The notes beneath the pieces are model-generated. The model was given only the letters and a program-made list of their open reading frames with translations, was not told the origin of the DNA and did not search any database. Below are positions 45,581 to 58,000 of a stretch of 64,000 nt of DNA, one piece after another (the first letter of the stretch is position 1; each line of letters begins with the position of its first letter). Origin of the DNA: Oncomelania hupensis (Eukaryota; Mollusca; Gastropoda; Littorinimorpha; Pomatiopsidae); contig CM072515.1 of NCBI GenBank assembly GCA_036898135.1, positions 52,899,236-52,963,235 of the forward strand, given 5' to 3'. A program made the position numbers and the translations under genes.

Positions 45581-45817
45581 TGGTATCCCATGATAAGGGA
45601 CGACCGAAACAACAGCAACCTGCTAGTACATAACGGACAATATACACAAGTGACCAACAATATCAACAACCAAACCAGCAACAAATGAAAAGTACAGGCT
45701 CTATATGACTTTGACTGATTGAGGCATAACACCACATTATATTAAAAGTCAGTGTTTGTAGCTTTAAGTGAAATACGCAGATATATTACTCGACGATTCG
45801 TTCAACTTCTGGGTCTA

Positions 45818-46802
45818 TCCTATCCTATCCTATCCTATCCTATCCTATCCTATCCCATCCTATCCTTGCCCGTAACTCGACTCGAAAGTCGTTGGGGCAC
45901 CACAGATGACCGTTTAGCCAACGTACTCCATCTTTCTCTGTCCTCAGCAATCCTCGTGGCTTCGCTCAGTGTCAAGCCAGTTCATTCTCGAATGTTGTCC
46001 TCCAACCTCTTTTTCTGTCTGCCTCTTCTTCTGCCACCCTGCAGGACGGTCTGTGCAAGGCCTTATGCTCTGGTGACGTGGCCATACCATCGAGGTTTCA
46101 ATTTCTTCACCACTGTGAACATTTCATCATGTTGTCCAATGGCTGGTGCGATGGTTTGTCGGACTTCGTCGTCGATGATGTGCTGGGTATAGGAAATTCC
46201 CAGAAGTCTTCTGTATCACCTCATCTCCCTGCTTTGTGTTCTTCGTTGTAGTTCTGCTAAGGAAGCGTATAGGAAGATGGAGATGACAAGGTAGCGCAGC
46301 AGCCTTACCTTGGAGTATACATAGACTGATTGTCCTGTCTTTCCAAATGGGCTTCAACCTTGTCAGAGCAGCATTGTTTGTTCGATCCTGGAGAGAACTT
46401 CCTATTGGGACCCATTGTTTGATACAATGGCTCCTAACTATTTGAAGCTTTGCACAGTGTTGAGGGAATGGCCTTGGACTTTGATGTCCGTGTCGATGCC
46501 ATTGGTGTTGTTGGTCATCATTTTGGTATTCTTTGCACTTATTTTCATTCCAAAAGTTTTGGAGGTGGCGTCAAGCCTCTGTACCAGCTGTTCAAGTTCT
46601 TGTTCTTCTACAGCCAAACCATCAATGTCATTCGCAAAACGGAGGTTAGAGATTGCTTTACCCCTATATTGACTGTGCCTTTGTGATCTGCAAGGGCATC
46701 AGACATGATGCGCTCTAGGAAGATATTAAAGAGTGTTGGAGAGAGGGGGCATCCTTGGCGCACGCCGATTGTTGTTCTGAACCAGTTCCCGATGGCGCTG
46801 TT
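45818..46802 (-). pseudogene. non-LTR retrotransposon, longest copy (copy 5)
   Basis: The minus-strand translation begins SAIGNWFRTTIGVRQGCPLS (RT motif with GxRQGxPLS), then LFNIFLERIMSDALADH, LRFANDIDGLA, FKYLGA-like and downstream regions with several frameshifts. It ends in about seven GGATA units at 45818-45860. The catalytic F-A-D-D reads F-A-N-D, so this copy is inactive irrespective of frameshifts. Confidence 0.85.
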
Positions 46803-47670
46803 CTACCACATTGTTACACAGCGTAGATGAGTTTGTGTGGCCTGTTCCCTCTTCAGAGGCTCGGCTACTCTGTATGTAACATTGTAACAAGGTATACTAC
46901 TGAAACTACCATTAGTGAAGTAAGTTTATTCAAAAACTAGCATCGAATGTACAGTGAAATGTATATACAAATGAAGAAAAGGTATGTATGTCTTTTATTT
47001 GGACAGGCACAACTACGTCACGAGCGCGCTAGCTCACAGGCAAGAAGCATAGGCGCAGGACGAGTAATTTGCCTGTGGTCAAAAGCCATTACATAAGGCC
47101 TAATCTCTAAATGTGATGAGGTGGTTTCATTCCCTGTGGTCACTGATTACCGGATGGCGTCAATGTCACCTGCACAAGACACAACACAGAATTTGGCTCA
47201 GTTAAAATCAGTCTAAAAAAAAATAAAAATAAACCTGCGATAGCAGACATACAGGTCTTAAGTAATAAGGAGAAACAGACATTAGAGACATCCCTTTCCT
47301 CAAGTCCAGCTTCATGAGGACAGCACCCATCTCTTTTCACTCGCTGCTTTACCTTCTCCAGTTCTATTTGTTCACGGTTACGGTTTTGTTTTTATCCCAT
47401 CCAAACCAAACTAGCGGTTTTGTTTTTATCCCATCCAAACCAAACTAGCGGTTTTGTTTTTATCCCATCCAAACCAAACTAACCAGTCTCATCTAGGCTA
47501 TAACCAGAATGATTGTTGCTTAATTTTTTCGAAACAGAATGTCTGCTTGAAGTTTAACCACCTTCTTGTCCCAATGCAGTTAAAGAAACCTCCGCGTCAG
47601 TAAGGGTTCAAATTCTGACATAGATGTTTGTATATATAGACTATAGTATAGAAAGAAAGTTTGAATGCTT
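46803..47670. other. unassigned, with SINE E fragment and short tandem repeat
   Basis: 47283-47375 resembles the body of the 5S-headed SINE (CCAGCTTCATGAGGACAGC, CTGCTTTACCTTCTCCAG). It is followed at once by a 34-bp tandem repeat. No exon seen. Confidence 0.5.
47381..47481. repeat. 34-bp tandem repeat, three units
   Basis: CGGTTTTGTTTTTATCCCAT plus 14 bases is repeated three times with essentially no divergence (starts 47381, 47415, 47449). Confidence 0.95.
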
Positions 47671-47676
47671 TTTATT
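47671..47676 (-). terminator. polyadenylation signal of the death-domain gene
   Basis: AATAAA on the minus strand about 100 bp after the stop codon at 47775. Suitable distance and orientation; cleavage not shown. Confidence 0.5.
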
Positions 47677-47774
47677 AAGCTGATATTATCGTATTATCCA
47701 TACCATGTTAATACTTGAGATTGCGATTCTTTTTCTTGGTCTTCGTCGTCTTCTTCAAAAGTTGCACAGTGATT

Positions 47775-48049
47775 TTAACTACTGAAATACTTACGAGCCA
47801 GAGCCCGGTACCGACAAAGGCGAAGTTTGTGTGACAGCTGTGTGACTGTGGCCTGTTCCTCAGTGGCGTCCTGGTTCTCCTTCCATTGTTGCAGGCTGCG
47901 CACGCATCGCTCGCGAGCGTTGCCCGTGCTATCGGCCACTTGCTGAACTTGCTCTTGCGTCAGGCCCAGAAATAGTGCCAGACGCCGCCATTGCGACACC
48001 GCCTTCTCGTGTCGGGCGATACGTACGAACGCCTTGTGCAGAAGTGTCT
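47775..48049 (-). CDS. last exon: death domain 2
   Basis: Encodes 91 residues ending ALARKYFSS then TAA. Key pieces: AVSQWRRLALFLGLTQEQV, NARERCVRSLQQWKENQ and ATVTQLSHKLRLCRYRALA. The W-x-x-LA-x-x-LGL start and C-x-x-x-LxxW motif are those of a death domain. It follows the first one after only about 35 residues, so the two are tandem at the C-terminus. Confidence 0.85.
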
Positions 48050-51000
48050 CTGAAATACACCGAACCACAACACTGCAGGTTGAGATAATTCCATTTCCTT
48101 TCAGTCTTCTAAAGGAGATCTTCCTGCCAACGTGTTGGATGGATATTTGTGGACATTTGAGACTGTGTGTGGAAGAATAAGCGCAACACTTCACCCTAAA
48201 ATGTTGGAACAGATTGACGCGTTTTGAGTTCCTGGGAAAAAGCGCTTGTGCGGAAGCATTCAGCATTCATTACTAATTTTTTTAATTAGATAAAATGTTA
48301 GGCGTAGGCCAATATGGCAGTAACTCGTAAACTACTACGTTACTATACGTGTTTTAAACAGCTGGTGGATCTATGTAGACCCCCTAAACACTGACCTCGA
48401 GTACCGAGAGCGTGTGTCTTGCGGAAGCTGTGTTCCTTGTCTCTGACCTCCTCCACAAGGTCGTTACGACCCACTGCTGTCAGCGCTGTGCACAATACGT
48501 CAACCTGCACAAAAAAAAACGGTGCTAGTAAACGAATTGAAGTTTAACGTCTACATCCCAAGGAAGAGAGGTAGGTATTTAAATCAACACTGAACCACAA
48601 AAGCAATCATACTGCTAAGAGGGGCAGTGAAACGTGGCCACTTTTCTCTAGTCCTCCACGGGATTCGAACCTAGTATACTAGTACAGACAACGAGGCTAT
48701 TAGACTTCGGCATCTCTCACATTCAAATAAGGCGGCCACTGAGCTCGATGCCGTCGGTTGTACAGTCTCCACAGGTGAGTGCAGAAATGGCTGGTTAGGT
48801 CAATAATCCTGGATGCACACACTCTGGGACAAGGGAAAGTCGCCACCGGTTGCTGAGGCCTTCCCTCTGCATTGGAAGTGCTTGCAGCAAGACGACACAT
48901 GGACTACTACTTACCCTATCAAAGGCTTGGGGCAGTCGCTTGGACCATGTGACCAGGAGGTCGTAGACGGGTATCCACGGCGGGGATGACACGTTCTGAC
49001 GGAGGATTGCCTGTAGACGTGTACGACGCACGTTGAGGATTGGAGCCAACTTCAGCCAGTCATCTGCTGCCAGCTGTTCCGCCACGTACCGCAGTAGATC
49101 ACTTGTCACTGGACCTACACAGAAAGGACATAAAGGGCGTGATGGAGAGAACCAACAACGTTGAAAAGGTAGTAGAGGAAATATGATTTACAAAACACAC
49201 ACACACGTCACACACACACACACACGTCACACACACCTACACACACACACACACGCACACGCACACGCACCCGCATATATATAAGACATTCTAGATCTAA
49301 ATAACTTACCGTAAGATTTGAGGGCGACAGGAGCCTGATTCAACGGTCTAGGAGACTCGGGCTCGGGCTGTTGATGAAAACAAGAACGCGATATTTAAAT
49401 AACATTTAAACAGAAAAACCACTCATTTTTGTCAAGCACAGGCTACAAACTCTAACAAACATGAGAACTGCTCGATCAGGATAAATCAGCGATCCGCGGA
49501 ATTACACAATGAAATTGAAAATTTAAATATAATGTTACAGCAATAAGAACTTTCAGTGCCGCCTCAACATAACATTAAACAGCCCAGTCATTTTTATTTC
49601 TGTCTAACACAGTAGACAGACTGAAACAAAGACGCTTACTGCTCAACTAATTATTATTTTGAACTTAGAACAGACTGCATCCAATACCATGATTATTAAG
49701 GGAGGTAAATTGGAATACCCAGAGAAAACCCTCAGCGACCTGGAAAGTCTTATAATACCTAAAGTCATCCCTGTGGAGGTTGGAACCACAACTTTTTGCA
49801 TTGGAAGTACTGCTCTAACCAACAACAGGCCACACAACATAGATACTGGAGTACCCAGAGAAAACCCGGTTAGCCTCATGTATCCAAGTCGCCCAGACGG
49901 GAGATCGAACCCACATATTCTGCACTGGAAACTCTAACCCACTGCAGCGTCTGGCCACTCACCTTGGGAAGCTGCACCTGGAGCTCAGCCAAAAGATGTT
50001 TGCCTGTGACAAAACACAGAGGAACCTTACTGCCTTCATCGTTGTCGTCAGGTGCCAGGCGCTTGAACGGCCCTTTGTACGTCGAGGAGACCTGACGGAA
50101 CAAATCAACAGTCACACTAAATATAGAAGGTCAATATTCTTAATTCTCCTTGTTTTCATCCCTTGCCTCTTCTTCTTCCATTTGGTCCCATTAGGCATTT
50201 TCTCTTTCTCTTCTTCTCCATTCTTCGTTACCTTTTCATCTCTGACTATTGTGCCTTTCTGTCTTTTTTTCTCCGTCTTCTTCCTCCCCTAGAAGTTCAA
50301 TAGTGTAGGGTTTACAAAAGCAGTGTGGAAAGAGGCTTCAGCCTGGGCGTGACGTCACAGCTAGCTCTGGCTCGCCTTGCCTCACGCTTCACTTTCGATT
50401 CAACACTTCCTGTTGATGATTATGATCTGTCATCGCTAAACCATCTTTATAGAGTAAGTTAAAGTTGTAAAGATTGTCACGGACTTGAGTCAATTCAACT
50501 GTTGCATCATGACACGGCAAAGCAGAATGCTTACCTGTACAAATCCTCGGTAATTGTCGAAGGCCTTTTGGGCGAAACTGTCAATCTCGTGCAGGTTAAG
50601 CCTGACCTTGAAGGGAATGGCGTTGTGGTATGCACAGCGAGCAGGGAACTTTTCATCCGTGGGCTCCAGGTTGCCACGGAAACTCAGCTCCAGCAATTGG
50701 CCTGGAAAGTTCATAACAACAAACAAAAAAGTCAGCCTTCTTCTTCTGCCGCTTCTCATGTCGATCAAATATATTTGTTCACAACAGAGGTAAGCATTTA
50801 TAACAGGATGACCGGCTTCTTTAATGACCCGCTGATGGGACGCGAGTGGCGCGAATCACCGGATAGAGAGTCGTTACAGTAAAGTCAATTCTTAATACAT
50901 GTATCACTATCCGTACACTAAGCGAGCACTTTGTCCACGGAACCACTCTGCTAGCAACATCACATTACATCCATCTCTACCCTGCATGAACATGTCCCAA

Positions 51001-52022
51001 ACTTACCTTCGCGTAATTTAACTTCAGAGGTGGGTCTCGGGCCTTGGTTGTAGCCGTCGTCTGCCAGGGTGCGCAGCGTGCGCTCGAGGTAAGGGGCGCT
51101 GGCGCACGTGAGGATCGCGTGAGAGGGTGTGAGTGCCATCTGTCGGAGAACGAGGTAGACGGGATGGTGAGCGGCCATGTATTCTAAGGTGTTGGCCACG
51201 CGTTCTATTGCACCGGTGGACAGACCTGTGTGCGTTCTCAACAGTATCAGTCTGAAACAGCAAACCAGGGAACTGAATAATTCTGTAAACAATCTTAGGA
51301 GTCAAAGCACATTGATTATTTGACCAAAATGAACTAATTAAAATGACTTCATTGTTTGAGTCAGATGCTTCTGAGACTCTTCCTGGGCTGAACATAATCA
51401 ACGGGCTTTGTGTTTGACAAAGTGAAAACTCCTTGGCCAATCCCAAGAGCCTCTCTCCTTGCCAATGTAAGAGAGGGAAATTATGTAGTTAGGCCCTGGG
51501 TCACCCAAAGTTGTTTGTAGATTATAGTCACATGACACTTTCGCATATAGGTGACTACTGGACCGATTTATACTGACACCAGCGGGCCAGTTGTTGGTAA
51601 AGGGGAAAATAATATGATCACACGTTGACCAATCCGGGATTCGAACCAGCGACCTTTCGGGGTCACCCAATTATTGCGTAGTTCTTATATAGCGCTTCAC
51701 CAGCTCAAATAATTGCTCAAGGCAATGGCCGAAATCAGGATCTAACTCAAGCCGCTCAAGGCGCCAATTTTCTGCTTGATGCGCTACAATGAGGAAGTAA
51801 GAAAGGCCCAGGAAGATGCCTTTAGTGTGTGATGTTAGTTATCGGTGTCTGCCCCAGCAGGAGCTGAGGTTGAGGGACATTATTCATAGCGTATTTCCGG
51901 CAACTTCTATTTGAGTAGCTTTATTCGCTTCCCTATACAATAAATATTTTGTTGTATACATATCATCTTCGTGTCTTACATGATCATGACGACGGCGGCG
52001 ATAGTGATGATGATAATGATAG

Positions 52023-52087
<65 letters not shown>

Positions 52088-55000
52088 ACCTGTCTACGGT
52101 TTGTTTGAGCTGGAAGACTACAACGTCTTTCTTTTTGGAGGTCTGAAACTCAACGTCCGCCATCTTGTTCCAAGAACCGCCATTCTTACGGAACAACAAA
52201 TGTATTTCGTCTTCATGGACTTCTTCTGAAAAGAAAAATAAATTTTAAAAATGAATAAATGGAGTGGAAATGATTCCCGCTCTCATTGAATTGGTTCTGA
52301 GAAAAGTGAGGCACATAAATAATGTTCTTCGAAACTCGGTTAAATAGGATTCGAGAGTTCCATTCACTGCAGTAAAGGTAAAGGTTTGTCCCATAACCGT
52401 TCTGTCTTATAGGGAGAGAGGGATTAGTGACCTCCCTTTTGTCATGGCCAGCTTTGTGAGGACGAACTCATTTCTTCAACCTTGCTGCTTTATCTTTCCC
52501 GGTTTATTCACTGCACCCTTATCTACAATTTAACATTAAATAATTAAATAACTTTTCATGTTAAAAATGCGCAAGTCTCATGAGAGTACAAAGGAGTAAT
52601 ATATACAGTCCAGTCCAGTGAAAAATATATACTGGTTATAGTGCACAATTCCTAGTCAAGAACTGTGACGACAGAGACCCAACTAATTAATCGAAAGCCT
52701 GTGAATGAAAAGAATGAATATGGGTATGATGCAATCAAATATAAATGACGTAGATCGATATAATGTCATATAATATTTCGAGCAGACCTTGTTTTATACT
52801 TCTCTTTAAACTTGTAGCGTAAAATGAATACTTATTTTTCCCAATATTACGATCAATAATAAACTTTAAATATTTATTGATTGTTGAAATCAGTATTATC
52901 AAGTGTTCGTGACACCTAGCAACTGAGGACTGTTGCCCGTGGAACCTCTTTTCTGCGTTGGTAACAAAAGTTGCGAACTGAGTCCGTAAGCCCCAAGCGG
53001 CACGGATTTGTGTTCGTAGAGGAAAAAAGTGGATTTATGCGAGTAGTTACATTACATTATATGGTTATTGATTTAGGTCCAGCGGACTCTTCCGAGCCAA
53101 ATCAGGACTAAAAAATCAAGACCACAACTTCACTGAAAGAGGACTCGCCCCTGATCCGCATAAAAGATCTGCCGAAAAAACCCTAGTGGTAACCCTGAAC
53201 GCATTCCACCAGCCGGTCACTTTACAATAAAGACATCTCACGCAGGGGACGCTGGGTCTATACTCTAATTTATAAAACCATAATAGAATACAAACATCAT
53301 TATAAAATATCAACAAAACACATACATAGAAAATGCCTACATTGCTAAATGATAACATCATAGGAAGCCCCAGTGACCATCTGGCAGAAAGCGTTCAATA
53401 TTCCCAAGCTGATCCAACCGACCTCACACACAAATGAGGAGTTTTGTTCCCGAAGAGTTTTCAAGAAAAAAGGTAGGTGATTGGTCTGGCGAAGAAGAAG
53501 GTAGTATAGTAGATTGATAGAACAGAGCAGGAATGAGAAAGAGCAAAGGAGAAAGACAGAGACAGTGGGAATTTAAAGCACTACATTTCCAGAAAGTGGG
53601 GATTCTATTTATACTGAAACCCCGGTACCCCCACGGGGGGAGAGGGAAGGGTGGGATGCGAGTAGTTACGGCTTGACAACAAACCTCATACACCATGTGG
53701 GTGTGAAAACTATTCGTTCGCATTCTGCGGATGTTTTGAGTACAAGAGAATCCTATCAATATGGATGTCAACGAAGAGACTCTAAGGGGATTTTTCATTA
53801 TTCATTAGTCTTCACCGCTCGCCGTTCACCGTTTATCCTTCATCGGTCTTCAGCCTCTTCTATTGGTTCTTCACTATTTATTAGCTGAGTCATAAACTGA
53901 TACTTGCCTGTCAACGAAATATCTCAAATTCAACTGTATCGCTGACAGGCAGTGTCTGAATTGTTAATCATTTATTTACTAAGTAACACGTCATAGTTTT
54001 ATCGAATCGCCTCTTTAATAAAATGTAATGTTGAAAAGTTAAGAACAATAGATTCATATCTTTTTTGTATGAAAAAGCAGGTAATGGAATAGACTGCATT
54101 CTCTTATTTATTTTTTTTAGGGCATTGTTATTTGCCCCATCGCCGATAAACTATAAGGCCAACACAAAAACAAGTCTGTTTACAATATTAAAATAGAGAA
54201 TTTAATACGGTCGGTAGGTCGGATTTCTTTCTTTTCGTTTTATTTTCTAAACCTTTTTCACCTTGGGTGCGATTTTTTGGCCTTTCTTCTTTTTTTCTCA
54301 GACGATCCCAAAAGAAAACTTCAGGTCGGGCCCAAACGAACAATAAGTGCTGCCGAATAAAGACCCGATTAGAATTTTCCTAGAATATAATTAATTATTT
54401 GTTATGCTTCCTCTGTGATCCTTAAAGGAGTTTATTTGTTCGAGGAGTTACTATAGAAAACACAAACATGAATAAACACGTATATGTCGTATCGAAATCG
54501 TGAAATTGACGAATTCGTGAAACCGACAGCTGTTATTAATTCAGCTGTCGATTTCACGAATTTAGCGATTTCACGATTTCGTTACGACATATACATGGCG
54601 TCTTCAGTATCATCCTTGACATCGCCTTCAGCAGTTCTGTGAACTGGTAAGTGCGCTGTACGAAAACAATTATTCTGTGATAATTATAATCATATTTGCA
54701 ATTTTGTTGGTATTTACTACGGAGTTAGGGTGGTGAGCCAAAAACAATATTCAGGTTTTACTACACAATGCAGTTGTATTGTGTTGTGTTGTGTTTTGTC
54801 GTGTCGTGTCGTGTTTTCACTAGCCTGTTGTCATAGTGAAGGAGAAGAAGGGCCTGGCTGTTGCGGGTCTCTCACTTCCTCCACCTCTCTCCCCACCCTC
54901 CACTGGTGTATTCCGTTGCACCGCGCTGGACGCAGGCCTTTGGGGTCGGGCTGCGGGGTTTGGCGGGCAGGGGACAGAGAAGGTGAGAGGCTTGAGGAGT

Positions 55001-58000
55001 TGCATCCCTTGGCTGTAGCAGTGGACGATGGGGCTGGAGGACATGAGGTGGTCACAGGCCACTTCACCACGCACGCGCAGATCAGTCACCACGCTCTGGT
55101 CCAACAGCTGCACCTTTTCAGGGGAGACAAAAGGTTGCGTAATACACGGAAAAGTAATAGTACTAACCTCCCCGTCTCGCCTTCTTCACGTGTCCAAGGG
55201 AGACGAAAATGTTAAACGACACTGGAGTAAATTATCTTCCCTTAAGAAAGGGTGCCACAGTAATAGATAATGTCACCATCAAATCGTACTATATAGTTAA
55301 GTCAACAAATCCCTATGGGTGATAGGCAATTACATTACATTACATGATTATTGCTTTAGGTCCAGCGGACTCTTCCGAGCCAAATGAGGACCAGACAACC
55401 CCTGATCCGCATAAAAGATCTGCTGAAACAACCCTAGAAGTAAAACTGAAGGCACTCCACCAGCCAGTCACTTTACAATAAAGACATCCCACGCAAGGGA
55501 CGCTGAGGCTATACTCTAATTTATCGAACCCCCGTTTACAAAAACAAAATAGAATACAAACATCGTTATAAAATAACATCAAAACACATACATATAAAAT
55601 GCCTACATTGCTAAATAATAACATCATAGGAAGCCCTAGTGACCACCTGGCAGAAAGCGTCCAATATTCCCAAGCTGATCAAACAGACCTCACACACAAA
55701 TAAGGAGTCTTGTCCCGGAAGAGTTTTCAAGAAAAAAGGTAGGTGACTGGTCTAGCGAAGAAGAAGATAGTATAGCAGATTGATAGAACAGAGCAGGAAT
55801 GAGAAAGAACAAATGTGAAAGACAGCGACAGTGGGAATTTAAAGCACTACATTTCCAGAAAGTGGGGATACTATTTATACTGAAACCCCCGGCACCCCAA
55901 CGGGGAAGCGGGGGGGTGTGGGGTGATAGGCAAGGCAAGGCAGACTGCGGTGAGGACGACTTTGATGATGATGATGAGGAGGAGGAGGAGAAAAAGTAGG
56001 AGGAGGAATAGCTTGATGATGACGACAAAGAAGAATACACACGTTGTACACGTACAGATATAGGAAGAACGGCCACTGTCTTGACCACGTTGTTTGGCCA
56101 CGACACTGTCACCCTGGAATCTGCTGACGACATTGTTTTGCCACCGTGACGACTGAGGCGAATGACGTCACGTTTCAGGCGTAGCACCACGCAAAATGTG
56201 CCCAACTCTTTCACCCTCGCTTCCACGAACTTGTGTTCCTGTAGACAAAGAGAGTAAACTCCTTCGGATGAGAGTATAAACCGAGGCCTAGTCTGCGAAC
56301 GAACGCATTCCATTGCACAGGCTTTAAAAAAAATCCCGACGCTCATGTCCTAGGCGGGTGAGTGCTAGCTAAACAAATACATCCAGGAAGCGCCTTGAGC
56401 AGCCCTTGAGCTGGAAAAGCGCTATATGAGAACGATTAAATACAACTGATGTTACATACTGATTTTATTAATTTGTATTTTTGTAAACTTGTAACCTACA
56501 ATTTCATTTTTAAATATAAATATACCAACTAAATCTTGTGCGAAATGGCCAAAATAAACATTGAATGCCCATGGTCCATATTATTTTATTGTAAATTCTC
56601 ACTCTGATACGCAAGGCGTGACGTAATTCTTACCCTGATGTCGTCAAAGCTGACGTCTGATGTAGGGACATCCCGCCATGCACTAGTGCCGAGAATGCGC
56701 ATGCGTACAGCTGGCTCTCTTCCGGGGCTGGTGCGAGGAGCACAGTGCGGCAAACACACGGATAGAAAGGGTACAAATGTCTGTAAGAAAAAGAAGAAAA
56801 CAGCGATTATTTAAAGGGAAGAAGAAGAAATGGACAAGACTCCTTCATTGGACTAGTCATTGATGAATGTTGAAAGTACGTCATTTTGGGTGAGCTTCAG
56901 CAGAATTTGGCATGCTGGTAATATAATTGTGTGAATAGCCTAGAAATTAGTGAGTAAAGTTCAAAACTAAAAACAACCAGCAGGCCTACATTCTATTTCA
57001 AGGCATGATTATTCCATTAGGCTCTGAGCCCTATCCCGCGTTAATTAAGCGTTCAGCCTACAAGTGTGAGGCCATCCCGACCTGGTTGGCGTCGCCATAC
57101 TGACGCCCGGGTGCCAGGTGCACGATGTTGCTGACCAGTTCCTCGTTGTCGGAGAGAGGGATGATGATGGAGGCGTGCGGAACGCGCGTGACTTCAAGGT
57201 CGTCATGACCCAGGCTGCCCTTTGATCCACAACGAACCACGCACCCTAGCCCCGTATCCCAGTCTCCAGGGTCAAGGCTGAAGCTGTGGTGTCGAAAATC
57301 AATCAGTTAGATAATCATGCGGTCACTCATCTAGTCAATCATACAAAAATTCTAAGTGAGTAAATCCGTCATTATTAATGATAATTGATAGTTGATAAGT
57401 AATCTATCAGTCGATTGACAAATCTATCTATACAATAACAACAAGATGGCAAGTCATTCAATTGTATTTCCAGAGAAACACACACCAGCTTAAAATTAGC
57501 ATTTTCAAAAGTGTTAATTTTCTTAGCGGTGTTTAACTCGACGTTATTCTAAAGAAGCAAACTAAAAACTCGGAGTGATGAGCCACTACCTGAACTATCT
57601 GCAAGCAAAAAAATTATTAAAAATCCGTTCGACCAGTTTTGAGATATAACGCAAGATGTGTTTAGAAAATACATGTAATGAACTACAGCTACCTTGATCT
57701 TTGAGAAAGTTCAAAGATGAATTACATAAAATGTGTATCAATGGGTAAAGTATCTACATTGTGAAAATAATTGAAAACCAATCCAGTCCTTCTGGAGAAA
57801 AGCAAAAAAAAAAATAATAATAATAATAAAAAAAGAATTTTCAACAAAACATTAAAATTTAGACCGACGGACCGACCGATTTTTACCGACACACCCGATT
57901 GCTACTTATTAACATGCAATGATTTAAAATACCCATATACCAAAAATCAACAAACTCGCTTGAGCAGTTTTTGAGATACAGAGAAAGAGGTTTTTAGCAA

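Noticed and set aside
54730..55215. 161-codon plus-strand frame
   Set aside because: Opposite strand of a ZU5 exon; codon and splice evidence favour the minus strand.
55690..56346. 218-codon minus-strand frame as a separate gene
   Set aside because: Only the ZU5 exon at 56056-56238 in it is real; the rest is intron, SINE and retroposon read through by chance.
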